Source: Rhodobacteraceae bacterium KLH11
GTDB taxonomy: Bacteria > Pseudomonadota > Alphaproteobacteria > Rhodobacterales > Rhodobacteraceae
NCBI GenBank assembly: GCA_000158135.1
Contig: DS999534.1
Coordinates: forward strand, 87,977 to 151,976
Length of the DNA: 64,000 bases
Direction of reading: 5' to 3'
Made by a program: the position numbers and the translations under genes. Shown here one piece after another: positions 52,409-62,554 of this stretch. The notes under the pieces were generated by a model. That model searched no databases. It had not been told where the DNA came from and was given only the letters and a program-made list of their open reading frames with translations. Every line of letters begins with the position of its first letter. Position 1 is the first letter of the stretch.

Positions 52409-52605
52409 CGTGCTAGGGTTTGCGAAAGATCCACTTGCAACACATCCCGTGATAATTAAAGACACTGGAGTCTCAATGCTCATTAATTGATAAATTTGCG
52501 CACTTATGTGCCGATTTCAAAAATCCCTTATCATGATTGATTGATTTTCCGTGAATTTCGGCGCGCAAATCTGCAATCACTCAAAAGGAACCAGGACAGA
52601 AGTGA
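52409..52605. other. AT-rich spacer downstream of hipA
   Basis: No gene or clear structure seen. Confidence 0.35.
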
Positions 52606-53838
52606 TCAACTTTTGCCGACCGAATTCAGTCTTTCTGCTATCTCTCTGTTTCGAACTTCAGGAACTCCGCTTGCATCCGCGAAGACGGGCCACTGTTCTG
52701 TGGCAAGGCGCACTTGCTCAATGATCTCGAGCGCAAGTCGTTTTCTGATGCTTGTGCCCTCCCCCACTGCAACCAAGTCACTATGAGTCGGATTCCTGCC
52801 GTTTCCATTCACACTCAGATGATGCTCGCCGCCGGGCCCGTCGGAAAAGCTCAGGTCATATGCGGGCGACAAGCGCCACGTTCCGTGATGGTCCATCAGG
52901 AAGGCGTGGTTTTTGATGTGGTCATCGCGATTGTGGGCCAGAACGTTGAACACCAAGCGCCGAAACGCCTCTTCAACGTCACCCTGATGGTTGGTCATGA
53001 AATAGGTCAGTTTCAACAAGGTTTCATAATCCACAACTGGAGCGGTGAAATCGGCATTCAGAATACCCGCGACCGTGTGCATATGCAGTCGCCGACCTTC
53101 GGGCCGGTCAAAGCGACGAGTTGCGAACAGGTCTTCACTCGAACCGGTCGAAAGCAACCGTGTTCCCGACATATTAATCCCGGCCGCGCGGGCCATTTCG
53201 GCATAGGCTTGTTCCTCACGCGCAGCGCTGACCGGGTCGGACGAAGACCGGAACTTTATGAGGTAGTGACTGAACCCCTCTCCTGCGGCGCTGCGATGAT
53301 CCCGCAGCACGCCGGTTTCAGCGTTCAGCAACGCCACGAATTTTGGCCGCGCGCCGGCCGAGCCGCCACTGCCAGCACGAAGCCGGGACAAGTCTTCGAC
53401 GGACACGTCCTCTTCGATATGCTGGACAGTTCGGGCGAACCAATCCAGGTCAATATCTTCCTGTTTGGTCAGTTCCTCTTCGGGATAATAGCAAAGCGCG
53501 CCCATGCCGTGCTGACCCACGATGGCCAGACGGTTCACTGGCGTCAGCTCATGAACCGCCCTGCCCCGCCGCGCCAACTCACGGTCAATCAGCAAGCGGC
53601 CCCAGCCATCAGGCAGTGAATCCGCCAAAACACCCGACAGTCCATCAAACGGCGTGTGATCGCCAAAATGCAGCCCCTGCCAGGATCGGATCGCATATGG
53701 CGAAATCGGCAGCGGGTTTGCAACGAAATCCGGTTCCCATTCAATGGCGGCGCGTCGCTGGTCCTTGACCCAGGCCACCTGTCCGACCACGCGCCGATGA
53801 TCGCCAAAGTCCAGTTCGATATTCAGACGATCAGCCAT
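52606..53838 (-). CDS. hipA: HipA-family kinase toxin
   Basis: 410 residues. The N-terminal HipA_N-like region has FDGLSGVLADSLPDGWGRLL. The kinase domain has ARPKFVALLN, HYLIKFRSSSD, ARAAGINMSGTRLLSTG, LFATRRFDR and the catalytic FNVLAHNRDDHIKNHAFLMD, with SPAYDLSFSDG as the metal-binding D-F-G-like site. HipA toxins phosphorylate aminoacyl-tRNA synthetases or related targets and cause growth arrest. The antitoxin gene is 5 bp upstream, the usual hipBA order. Full length with no frameshift. Confidence 0.9.
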   Translation of the reverse strand: MADRLNIELDFGDHRRVVGQVAWVKDQRRAAIEWEPDFVANPLPISPYAIRSWQGLHFGDHTPFDGLSGVLADSLPDGWGRLLIDRELARRGRAVHELTPVNRLAIVGQHGMGALCYYPEEELTKQEDIDLDWFARTVQHIEEDVSVEDLSRLRAGSGGSAGARPKFVALLNAETGVLRDHRSAAGEGFSHYLIKFRSSSDPVSAAREEQAYAEMARAAGINMSGTRLLSTGSSEDLFATRRFDRPEGRRLHMHTVAGILNADFTAPVVDYETLLKLTYFMTNHQGDVEEAFRRLVFNVLAHNRDDHIKNHAFLMDHHGTWRLSPAYDLSFSDGPGGEHHLSVNGNGRNPTHSDLVAVGEGTSIRKRLALEIIEQVRLATEQWPVFADASGVPEVRNREIAERLNSVGKS

Positions 53839-53843
53839 CTGCC

Positions 53844-54179
53844 CTACCTTTTTCCGGCCCGTTTGCGGTCAACCCTTGCGGATCCAAGCTCCTCCAGTGA
53901 CTCAGCCGCTGGCTTCGGGAACAGATTTTCGAATGCGTCCATCGCCCCCAACGCCCCGGCAATCGCCAAAAGTGCCGCCAGTGAGATCTCGCCACTTTGT
54001 TCAAACCGTTTGAGTGTCGACAGCGGCACGCCCGATTTTTCGGCCAAAGCCTGCTGTGTCATATTATGAGCCAGACGCAGACCGCGGGCAGACATGCGAA
54101 TCTTGTCCTGCGCCGAACCGGGTGTTGGGGTTTCAAAGTTAAAGGCCAATATATTGCTCTTTCGCGCAAAATTTACCAT
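53844..54179 (-). CDS. HipB-type XRE antitoxin
   Basis: 111 residues. The helix-turn-helix of the XRE/Cro type is MSARGLRLAHNMTQQALAEK with SGVPLSTLKRFEQSGEI and SLAALLAIAGALGAMDAFEN. The C-terminal Ser/Arg-rich tail is flexible, as in HipB-like antitoxins that bind toxin and operator. An N-terminal extension of about 28 residues precedes the domain; a start at the internal ATG (MSARG) is possible. Likely autoregulates the pair. Confidence 0.8.
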   Translation of the reverse strand: MVNFARKSNILAFNFETPTPGSAQDKIRMSARGLRLAHNMTQQALAEKSGVPLSTLKRFEQSGEISLAALLAIAGALGAMDAFENLFPKPAAESLEELGSARVDRKRAGKR

Positions 54180-54528
54180 CTAAGGATAATATAATGTCTC
54201 TTGAACCCAAAAGAAACCCACGAGCGCAGCCCGTGTTCGCCCCCTGCCCCACCTTCTGATGATTCCCGAACGTCTGATTCAACCCTGATCCGGGGCTATC
54301 ACTAACGTTTTACGAGATTTTTTGTGGGTTCGAGGGTAGTTTTAAATTTTTCTGTGTTATCAATAAGTTATAGTGATTGTTGTTTTAAGAGGCCCCTCTT
54401 CTACTATATATTGCAGGTCCTGCGATATCTCGACTTTGAAGAAATTGTTGCCAAAGCGCCCTCTTCTTGCGTAAAAAAACGATAAAAACAGCGTTGGCGA
54501 AAAACAGCGTTACTGAAAGAGGGCAGAC
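54180..54528 (+). promoter_or_regulatory. repABC upstream control region with palindromes
   Basis: Holds the probable promoter and partition or operator sites. Elements: AAGAGG-CC-CCTCTT (54387-54400); a 21-bp palindrome ATATTGCAGGTCCTGCGATA followed by T (54408-54428, one mismatch pair, centre T at 54418); and a direct repeat AAAAACAGCGTT at 54484-54495 and 54500-54511. The 21-bp palindrome is the best parS or RepA-operator candidate, since repABC plasmids usually carry such sites here. Confidence 0.5.
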
Positions 54529-55704
54529 GTGGCTGAACCTATCCACATCAATCAGCGTGTTCGTGAGAACGCTGAGAATCTAACTGCGGCTTTGGAAAGC
54601 CACATGATGACAGTGTTCGCTCCGGACGCGCGCAAGGAACTTCGGCTGTTCAGTGCTGGAGAAGCCGCCGGCCTGTTGGGTATCTCACCCAGCTTTCTGC
54701 GCAAGCTGCATTTCGACAGCCGAATACCCGATGTTCATACCACCCCGGGTGGCCGACGCCACTACTCCGCCGAAGATCTGCTGGCCATTCGGAAAGAGCT
54801 GGAGTCGACGGCAAAGACAACCGGGACCTATCTGAAAGGCCGCCAACCGGGTGACAAGGTACAGGTTCTGTCCTTCCTCAACTTCAAAGGCGGGTCGGGC
54901 AAAACGACCAGTGCGATCCACACAGCACAGCGTCTGGCGTTGAAAGGATACCGGGTTCTTACCGTCGATATCGACCCTCAGGCGTCGTTGACCACTCTGT
55001 TTGGCTATCGCCCTGAATACGACTTTCTGCAATCGGGCACGATCTACGACGCCATCCGGTACGAAGACCCCCTGCCCCTGTCCAGCATCATCCAGAAAAC
55101 CTTTTTCACCGGCATCGATCTGGCCCCGGCTGGTTTGATCCTGCAAGAATTCGAGCACGAGACCCCACAGGCGTTGCTGAACAACATGCAGCCCGCGTTC
55201 TTTGCGCGGATGGCAACGGCCCTGCAAGAGGTCGAGAACAATTACGATGTGATCATCTTCGATTGCCCGCCGCAACTGGGCTATCTGACCATGTCCGCGC
55301 TGTGCGCGTCGACCGGGGTGCTGATCACCGTTGTACCCAATATGCTGGACATCGCCTCAATGTCCCAGTTCCTACAAATGAGCGCAGAGCTGCTGGACGT
55401 GGTTGCCGAAGCAGGAGCGCCGATGGATTTCGACTTTCTGAGGTTTCTGATCAATCGCTATGAACCCAGCGACGGGCCCCAGCAACAGGTTGTCGCCTTC
55501 TTGCGTCAGCTGTTCGGAAATGAGGTCATGGTTGCGCCGATGCTGAAATCCACTGCGATATCCGATGCTGGGCTGACTCAGCAGACGGTTTACGAGGTTG
55601 AACGCAGCCAGTTTCACCGCAACACCTATGACCGTGCGGTGGACTCATTGAATCTCGTCAATGACGAGATCGAGTCATTGCTTCAACATGCATGGGGGCG
55701 CTGA
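54529..55704 (+). CDS. repA: RepA, ParA-type partition ATPase of repABC
   Basis: 391 residues. N-terminal DNA-binding region (LFSAGEAAGLLGISPSFLRK). Deviant Walker A FLNFKGGSGKTTSAIHTAQR, Walker A' VLTVDIDPQASLTTLFGYRP and Walker B DVIIFDCPPQLGYLTMSAL, all typical of ParA/RepA. RepA moves and positions plasmid copies with RepB and parS, and represses the operon. Start GTG 54529 with AAGAGGG 7 bp upstream. The stop overlaps repB by one base. Confidence 0.95.
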   Translation: MAEPIHINQRVRENAENLTAALESHMMTVFAPDARKELRLFSAGEAAGLLGISPSFLRKLHFDSRIPDVHTTPGGRRHYSAEDLLAIRKELESTAKTTGTYLKGRQPGDKVQVLSFLNFKGGSGKTTSAIHTAQRLALKGYRVLTVDIDPQASLTTLFGYRPEYDFLQSGTIYDAIRYEDPLPLSSIIQKTFFTGIDLAPAGLILQEFEHETPQALLNNMQPAFFARMATALQEVENNYDVIIFDCPPQLGYLTMSALCASTGVLITVVPNMLDIASMSQFLQMSAELLDVVAEAGAPMDFDFLRFLINRYEPSDGPQQQVVAFLRQLFGNEVMVAPMLKSTAISDAGLTQQTVYEVERSQFHRNTYDRAVDSLNLVNDEIESLLQHAWGR

Positions 55705-56663
55705 TGGCACGTAAAGGTATACTGACAACCAACCTGAACCAATCCGGTGGGACGGCAAAACCCGAAAAACCGCGGATGATGCCGCGCGGCGCCGTTGGTG
55801 CCTTGCAGTCCTCCTTGTCGAAACTGCAGGAAAACGCGGTGCAAGAGATTGACTGCGCCCTGATCGACGATGCTGGGCTGAAAGACCGGTTGGGGGTGGA
55901 CAGCGAGGCACAGCGACAACTGGTCGAAAGCCTGCGCACCTACGGACAACAGGTTCCGATCCTGCTGCGCCCCCACGCCAAGGAACCGGGCCGGTTCGAG
56001 ATCGTCTATGGCCGCCGCCGTCTTATGGCGCTGAAAGAGCTTGGCCAGCCGGTCAAGGCCATGGTGCGGCAACTGGATGACCACGCACTGGTTCTGGCGC
56101 AGGGGCAGGAAAACACCTCGCGCCAGGATTTGTCCTTTATCGAAAAGGCCAGCTTTGCCGCACAGTTGAAAGAGGCCGACTACGACCGCGAGACCATCGC
56201 GGCGGCCCTTTCGATCGACCAACCGATGGTGACGCGCATGCTCAAGGTGGGGACGGCGTTCCCCCTGCCCTTCCTGCGCCAGATCGGGTCCGCCCCCAAA
56301 ATTGGCCGCGACCGCTGGATGACGCTGGCCGATGCCCTAAAGGACAAAGCGGCCGCCAGCCGCGCCGGCACTTTCATGAACCGCCCCGACTTTCTGACGC
56401 TGGATTCGGATCAGCGGTTTGAGGCGGTCCTGAAACACGTACAGAAGAAACCGAGCGCCAGCAAACCCGCCGCAGTAAAGCCACGCACCTTGCGCGACGC
56501 CGCAGGCAAGGCCCTGGCCGATGTCCGGCTGACAAATCGCGGCGTGACCCTGAACATTCCGTCCCGCACGGCGGAGGGCTTTGACGCCTGGTTCGAAACC
56601 AATGCCGAGGCCCTGATAACCGATCTTCACGACCGCTGGAAAAACGAACGGTCGGACGACTAA
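55704..56663 (+). CDS. repB: RepB, ParB-type partition protein of repABC
   Basis: About 319 residues. A ParB N-terminal domain (QLVESLRTYGQQVPILLRPH, RFEIVYGRRRLMALKELGQP, ALVLAQGQENTSRQDLSFIE) is followed by a helix-turn-helix (KEADYDRETIAAALSIDQPM) and a RepB-type C-terminal domain. RepB binds parS sites and stimulates RepA. I chose ATG 55704 (TGATG overlap with repA stop); an in-frame ATG at 55692 is possible. GGGGGCGC upstream serves as a weak ribosome site. Confidence 0.94.
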   Translation: MARKGILTTNLNQSGGTAKPEKPRMMPRGAVGALQSSLSKLQENAVQEIDCALIDDAGLKDRLGVDSEAQRQLVESLRTYGQQVPILLRPHAKEPGRFEIVYGRRRLMALKELGQPVKAMVRQLDDHALVLAQGQENTSRQDLSFIEKASFAAQLKEADYDRETIAAALSIDQPMVTRMLKVGTAFPLPFLRQIGSAPKIGRDRWMTLADALKDKAAASRAGTFMNRPDFLTLDSDQRFEAVLKHVQKKPSASKPAAVKPRTLRDAAGKALADVRLTNRGVTLNIPSRTAEGFDAWFETNAEALITDLHDRWKNERSDD

Positions 56664-56704
56664 GACCACAGAGGAAGCAACCACAGGAGGCACGAGCAGA
56701 CCAC

Positions 56705-56756
56705 AAAAAAGCCCCCCAGGACATGTGATCCCGGAAGGCCCTTTTCAATCTTAGCA
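56705..56756 (-). ncRNA. repABC counter-transcribed incompatibility RNA (ctRNA)
   Basis: The repB-repC gap on the minus strand has the full layout of a repABC ctRNA: promoter at 56763-56791, start expected near 56756, and a strong intrinsic terminator. In ctRNA sense the stem is GCCTTCCGGGA (56739-56729), loop TCACATG, TCCTGGGGGGC (56721-56711), then TTTTTT (56710-56705). ctRNAs of this family pair with the repC leader and stop repC translation or transcription, setting copy number and incompatibility. Predicted about 50 nt. Confidence 0.85.
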
Positions 56757-56762
56757 CCTTTG

Positions 56763-56791
56763 AAATAGCCCCTCCGAATCGGTCCTGTCAA
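56763..56791 (-). promoter_or_regulatory. Sigma-70-like promoter of the ctRNA
   Basis: Minus strand: TTGACA (56791-56786), 17-bp spacer, CTATTT (56768-56763). Perfect -35 and good spacing, pointing at the ctRNA. Confidence 0.8.
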
Positions 56792-56840
56792 CTCTGCGCG
56801 CTGCGTGGGGCAGGTTTTTTTGTGTTTCGTGAAGAAAAAT

Positions 56841-57956
56841 ATGAAACATGCGTCCCAAAGTGACTTTGGGCGAGGGGTAAGTGTTGCCTCGTCGTCCGTC
56901 GACAAATGGGAAGTGTTGTCCGCGCTGACCAAGGCATCAGCGGATTTCGACATCTCTCATCGTACATTGACCGTGCTGAAAGCCTTGTTGACCTTTCTGC
57001 CGGACCGGGACATTCCGACCGACCCGGGCAAGGCGGTTGTGTTCCCCGCAAACCGCACCCTGTCCGAACGTCTGAACGGGATGCCCGAAAGCACCTTGCG
57101 CCGCCATCTGGCGCGGCTGGTACAGCTGGGTCTTGTCAACCGTCATGACAGCCCCAACCGCAAACGGTATGCCCGTCGGGTAGGGCAGGGGGTCGAGCTG
57201 GCTTTCGGCTTTGACCTGTCGCCGCTGAACGGTCACGCAGATCAGATTTTCATGACCGCTGAACGTTCAACGCGCCGTGCTGAACGCATCAGAACTCTGC
57301 GGGACCGGATCGCCCTGGCACGGCAACAGCTGATTGCCTTGAATGACAGCCGCTTTGCCGCGTTGATCGAAAACGCCCGCCTGATCCTGCGTCGCAAATC
57401 CTCGGAACAAACGCTGCAAGATTTGACCCGGGAAATGGAAGACACAGCCGACCAGAATGCCGGTAAAGCGGTCCAACAGTCTGAGTTGCAAACCCTTCAA
57501 CTGAGCGGCCCTGACGGTCAAAATGAGCGGCACATACAGGATTCAGATGAATCTAAATTTGACTCTGAAGAAGAACCCTCCGGCCCGCAAATTTCGGCTG
57601 ACAAAAAAAACGATAACGCCAATCTTCATATCGTTCTCGATACCTGCACCGAGTTTCAGGACTACTATCCCAAACCCATCACGGAATGGGCAGAGTTGGT
57701 AACAGTTGCTGAGAAACTGTCGCCCATGATTGGGATAGATCCTCCGGTTTTCAACGAAGCGCGAGTCCGCATGGGAGCCGCAGCCGCGGCAACATCCGTC
57801 CTTTGCATCCTTGAACGTCTGCAAGACATCCGAAGCCCTGGAGCCTATCTACGCACGCTGACGCAAAAAGCGCAGGCAGGCACATTTTCATGCATGCCCA
57901 TGCTGAAAGCCTTAAAAAACAAAGGGAAATTGGGGAATTGCCAGCTGACAACCTGA
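56841..57956 (+). CDS. repC: RepC, replication initiator of repABC
   Basis: 371 residues. N-terminal RepC domain: SSVDKWEVLSALTKASADFD, LTVLKALLTFLPDRDIPTDP and VVFPANRTLSERLNGMPEST (winged helix), LRRHLARLVQLGLVNRHDSP, NRKRYARRVG. The C-terminal domain follows an acidic linker. RepC binds the origin, normally inside its own gene, and starts replication. A GTG at 56805 in the same frame would add 12 residues; I prefer ATG 56841. Regulated by the ctRNA in its 5' leader. Confidence 0.92.
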   Translation: MKHASQSDFGRGVSVASSSVDKWEVLSALTKASADFDISHRTLTVLKALLTFLPDRDIPTDPGKAVVFPANRTLSERLNGMPESTLRRHLARLVQLGLVNRHDSPNRKRYARRVGQGVELAFGFDLSPLNGHADQIFMTAERSTRRAERIRTLRDRIALARQQLIALNDSRFAALIENARLILRRKSSEQTLQDLTREMEDTADQNAGKAVQQSELQTLQLSGPDGQNERHIQDSDESKFDSEEEPSGPQISADKKNDNANLHIVLDTCTEFQDYYPKPITEWAELVTVAEKLSPMIGIDPPVFNEARVRMGAAAAATSVLCILERLQDIRSPGAYLRTLTQKAQAGTFSCMPMLKALKNKGKLGNCQLTT

Positions 57957-58200
57957 AAAATAACGTAAAAACAATGGCGTAAGAAGTTTTTGGAGTTGGA
58001 AAATTGCTAAAGTTTAAAATTCAAGCGCTTTTGAGATCACTATGAACTGGATTTCAAGAGCTTACCACTTGCACAACGGCATTCCCCACGTATTCTGCGC
58101 GAAGTTACAGAGTGATACATGTGTTTCAGGTTGTTTACCATCATTCCAGAACGGCAAGAGCGTCTCTCTATTACATCAGAAAATTTGAACATAAAGACAT

Positions 58201-58521
58201 ATGACTACAGATCTTTCTCAAAGCTCGACAGCTGACAACACCACGGCCGAAACAATCGAGAGAACAGCCCCCGTCGCCAGCCTACAATTTGACATGGCAA
58301 AAAAGGTGAACTTCGCCTCTGCACAAAATGATGTCCCCGTTCTCAAGGCGCTATCGATAACCAATACGACCGAAGACGCGTTGGACAACATCCAGATCAC
58401 CCTGACCGCGCAGCCGGCGGTGATAAAATCGAAGACCTGGATCATCGACCGGTTGTCCTGTTTAGTCATGGTCACGCCTGGGTCGGGGTCTGGCTCACCA
58501 ACCGGGACTTTGGGCATGTGA
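58201..58521 (+). pseudogene. 5' end of DUF4011 helicase gene, before deletion point
   Basis: The frame starts M-T-T-D-L-S-Q, then LQFDMAKKVNFASAQNDVPV and KALSITNTTEDALDNIQITL, a beta-sandwich start seen in large DUF4011/DUF3320 proteins. After SKTWIIDRL (about 58452) the frame is lost. From the same point the next frame resumes far downstream in the family sequence (VLFSHGHAWVGVWL). So roughly 200-300 codons are deleted and the frame shifted. Confidence 0.7.
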
Positions 58522-61500
58522 CCGAGCCTGACGTGATCACCGTGCGCAAGGCGGCGCAGGCGAAAGAATTCATTCCGGTCGAAACCACGCTGCTGACACA
58601 ACGCCCGACTGCCGGATTTGAACAGGCGGTCGAGGCCGGGCGGTCCCGTCTGTCCGAGGATCGTGAGCAGGAATTCCTGATGGCGGTTGACATCACCCGC
58701 GCACGCTCGGCCCGGATCCGTCCGTTGGCCAGCCACGCGGCGGCTGATGCAAGTGTGGCCGAGCATATTGAGGCTGCCCCGGCGAAGCTGCCGGACCCGA
58801 TCGATTTTGGCCTGTTGCCTTCGGAAGTGATTGAACAGGTGCCCGACACGCCCAAAGGGCGGATCGAGCGTTGGCAGGCGAAGCTGTTGGACCTGTCGCT
58901 GCGCAATCGCTTGCTGAACTTCAAGCCAAGCAAGCAGACAGTGCCCTGCCTGGTGCCCGATGTTGGTGCTCTGGAGGACGCTTTGGCAGCGGACAAGGCG
59001 TTCCGCGCCTATCCGTTGATGGAGGACGATCCCATTGGTGAACGTCAGCTGTCGCGGCAGGAACGGGATGCGATCATAAATAGCGCGACGGAGGATGCGT
59101 TCAACCGCGGGCAGATCACGATGCCGCTGGATCGCAAGGACGCTGACAACCGCCTGCTGGCCCTGTTTCGAAAAGCCAAAAGCGATCTTCAGGAGGGTGG
59201 GACAAATACTCTGTTTCTGGCGGCAGGGTTCCTGCGCTGGCAGCGAGAGGGCGAAAAGCGCAGCTATCGTGCTCCGCTGCTGCTGATCCCGATCAAGCTG
59301 GAACGCAAATCGGCGCGGTCGGACTTTAGAATCCTGCACCACGAAGACGAGGTTCGGTTCAACTCGACCTTGCTGGAATTTCTCAAGCGTGATTTCGACC
59401 TGACCCTGCCCGAGCTTGAGGGCGAATTGCCCCGCGACGACAGCGGCATCGACCTGCCGCGTATCTTTGAATGGATGCGCCAGCGGGTGCGCGACGTGCC
59501 GGGGTTCGAGGTTGTGGAAGAGATCGCGATCTCGACCTTTTCATTCTCGAAATACCTGATGTGGAAAGATCTGGTCGAGCGCACCGATCAGTTGCGCAAT
59601 AACCGGCTGGTGGCGCATCTGGTCGACAACCCTGACAAGACCTTTGAGGGCGGCGCAGGGGACGCGATCCCGGCGGAACAGATGGATCACCGACTGGCAC
59701 CCAAGGATCTGGTTACACCTCTGCCCGCTGACAGCTCGCAATTGTCAGCCGTCGTTGCAGCAGCTGAGGGGCGGGATTTCGTATTGATCGGCCCGCCGGG
59801 CACCGGCAAAAGCCAGACCATCGCCAATATCATCTGCCAGTGTCTTGCCCATGGTAAAACGGTGCTGTTCGTCGCCGAGAAAGCCGCAGCCTTGGATGTC
59901 GTGCAACGCAGGCTTGAGGCGCACGGGTTGGGCGACGCGGTGCTTGAGCTGCATTCCAACAAGACCGACCGCAAGCGGGTTCTGACGCAGCTTGGCCGGG
60001 GATGGGACAGGGCCTCGGCCACCAGCGAGCAGGACTGGCTGGACATCACCGAGAAGCTGCGGATCAAGCGCGACCAGCTCAACACCTATGCGTCACGGCT
60101 GGGGCTTTGGGGGCAGGGGCCTGAATACCCGTTCCCGTCCCGGGACCGCTTTGTCAGTGCGATGGAGGCCGGTGGCGTGGCTGCCATGGAAGTGGTCGCC
60201 CGCGATCTGAAAGCGCTTGGCCTCTACACAGCCCGGGCTCTGAGTTTCGAAGGGGTCGAATATGACATCCTCGAACACACGCTGACACCGGATCAGGTCG
60301 AACTCTACGACACATACGCGAAAGCCTTCAAAGTCATCCATTCGAACCTTACCGCAGCACTGGAGGCAACCGGGATTACGAATACGGGCAGCGAGGGCGC
60401 AGCAAAGGCGGCCGGCGCGGCGCGGTCTGCGGCGATCTCTGCGTTTGAGAGTACCAAGCAGCGGTTCTTCAACCATCTCCTTCAAGGCCTCAAGGCGCCG
60501 TCTGTCATCGAACAGCTCCGGAATGACATTGAGGTCGGTTGGGCACCCGTGGTGCAGATTGTCTCAACCGGTGAGGCCTTGTTGAAGCGGCGACTCGAAA
60601 CGCTCGATCCCGACGAGGATCTGACAGCAGGTGCGCTCACTCCGCGCGAGTATGTCGTGTCCTACCTCGAACGCGCCTTTCCCGTCACACAGCACGTCCT
60701 GATCGAACAGGAGGATGGGTCTGTTCTGTCCCAACCATTGCGCGACCAAGATGGTCAGCTCGTAATCTCACGCGAAGCGAAAGCACTGCGGGACGCTGCA
60801 CTTGAGGAAATCATGTTGCTGGCCGCTGTGCCGTCCGCGTTGGATCAAATCATCTGGGCCTTTGGTCCGGAGATTGTCACGGAAGTGACGGGGCGGAACC
60901 AACGCCCCGTGAAAGACGACGCGGGTAATCTGCGGATCGAGCGGCGCGGCGCTAGTGCCAATTCCGCCGAAACCAAGGCGTTCATGAGTGGCGACAAGGT
61001 GGTGCTGATCTTTTCTGATGCGGGTGGGACCGGCCGGTCTTATCATGCCGCGCAATCGGCGAAGAACCAGGCACGTCGACGCCACTACCTGCTGGAGCCG
61101 GGATGGCGCGCGGATGCAGCCATCCAGGGCCTGGGGCGCACCCACCGCGCGGCGCAGGTATCGGCACCGTTTCTTCGGGTCTGCACATCGGACGTCCATG
61201 GCGAGAAGCGCTTCACCTCGACCATTGCCCGGCGCTTGGACACGTTGGGCGCGCTGACCAAGGGACAGAGGGAGACCGCATCGCAAGGCATGTTCCGTGC
61301 CAGCGACAATCTGGAAAGCTCGATTGCGCGGGGTTGTCTCCGCAGCCTTTATGGCGATCTTGTCCGCGGAGAGTCTCCGGCAATGAGTTACGATGAGTTC
61401 ACCAACTGGACCGGCCTGAAACTCTCGACACCCGAGGGCGTCATGCTGGAAGAGTTGCCACCTATCCAACGTTTTCTCAACCGGGTGCTGGCCCTGCCGA

Positions 61501-62447
61501 TCGTGATGCAGAATGCGATCTTTGCGGAGTTTATGGAGAAGATCGAATTGGCCACCGAGCGCGCGTTGGCGGCGGGCACGCTTGATGTTGGCCTGGAAAC
61601 CTTGCGCGGCGATCGTATCACGGCTAGAGCGGCACAGGAGCTGCGCGCGTGTGACAAGACCGGTGCCATTACCTCGCTGGTGCCGCTCACGATCGAGAAC
61701 AGGATGTTCTATCGAAGCGCTGGTACCGTTCTTGAAGATCACCCCAATCTGTCGCCCATGCGCAATGCAAGCTCGGGCAATGTGGCGATGGTCAGTAAGC
61801 GGCCGCGGCAGGTTTACGGTGATGAAGGTGAGATGGTGTTGGAACGTCGGATGGTCCGCCCGGCAAAGAATAGATTCCTGATCGAAGAAGCGTATGTGCG
61901 CTCCGCTTGGGAACCTGTTGCAGCATCCACCTTCAAGACACTCTGGGATGCGGAGGTGGCGCAGTTGCCCGAAACAGAAACGCAGCAGCTGCACTTGCTG
62001 ACCGGTCTGATCCTGCCGATCTGGACGGAGATTCCCGGTGACAATACCCGTATCTACCGGGTCCAACCGGAAAACGGTTCTGCTCTGCTCGGCCGCGCCA
62101 TCGACGAGACCCAGGCGGCTGCCCTGCGCGGCAAGTTCATGAACCTCGATGCGGCGACGCCGACCGACATGTTGTGCATTGCGCTGGACACGGATCAGGC
62201 TGTGGATCTCGGAGGTGGCATCAGCCTGAAGCGCCGGCGCGTGGCCGGACGGCAGCGACTGGAACTCACGGGAGTCTCGAAAGACAGTTTGCCCTGGCTA
62301 AAGTCGTTGGGTTGTTTCACCGAGATCCACCAATACCAATTGCGGGTGTTCCTGCCGATAAAGCCGGAATATCAGGCGCAGCGTATTCTCACTGCAATCC
62401 AAACAATCCACGTTGCGGACAAACCAGTCGGGATTGCAGCAGAATGA
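58452..62447 (+). pseudogene. Chimeric frame: DUF4011 helicase fused to strawberry-notch C-half
   Basis: The open frame's first usable start is GTG 58518 (1,309 residues). N-terminal part (to about residue 527): FGHVTEPDVITVRKAAQAKE, the DUF4011 motif WQAKLLDLSLRNRLLNF and Walker A IGPPGTGKSQTIANIICQC. After TYASRL it changes abruptly to GLWGQGPEYPFPSRDRFVSA, GGVAAMEVVARDLKALGLYT and VEYDILEHTLTPDQVELYDT, the strawberry-notch (SNO) helicase C-terminal half, with LIFSDAGGTGRSYHAAQ and IQGLGRTHRAAQ (helicase motif VI). The join near 60100 keeps the frame. It probably arose by a large deletion between neighbouring genes; activity is doubtful. Confidence 0.8.
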
Positions 62448-62456
62448 GGCTTAATG

Positions 62457-62487
62457 TCCGGGGGCGGTATTTGTTGCTGCCTCCGGA
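62457..62487. terminator. Hairpin after the chimeric gene
   Basis: TCCGGGGGC (62457-62465) can pair with GCCTCCGGA (62479-62487; one mismatch) directly after the stop at 62447. No T-run; weak candidate terminator. Confidence 0.35.
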
Positions 62488-62554
62488 CCAACATACCCCC
62501 TGCCTCACACCCTTTCCGTCCCGTTGTTTTCCGTTTTGGAGCCGCTCCATTCTA

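Noticed and set aside
54685..55275. 196-codon minus-strand frame inside repA
   Set aside because: Shadow of repA, whose Walker motifs are clear on the plus strand.
60768..62066. 432-codon minus-strand open frame
   Set aside because: Antisense to the strawberry-notch half of the chimeric gene, whose conserved motifs show the true coding strand.
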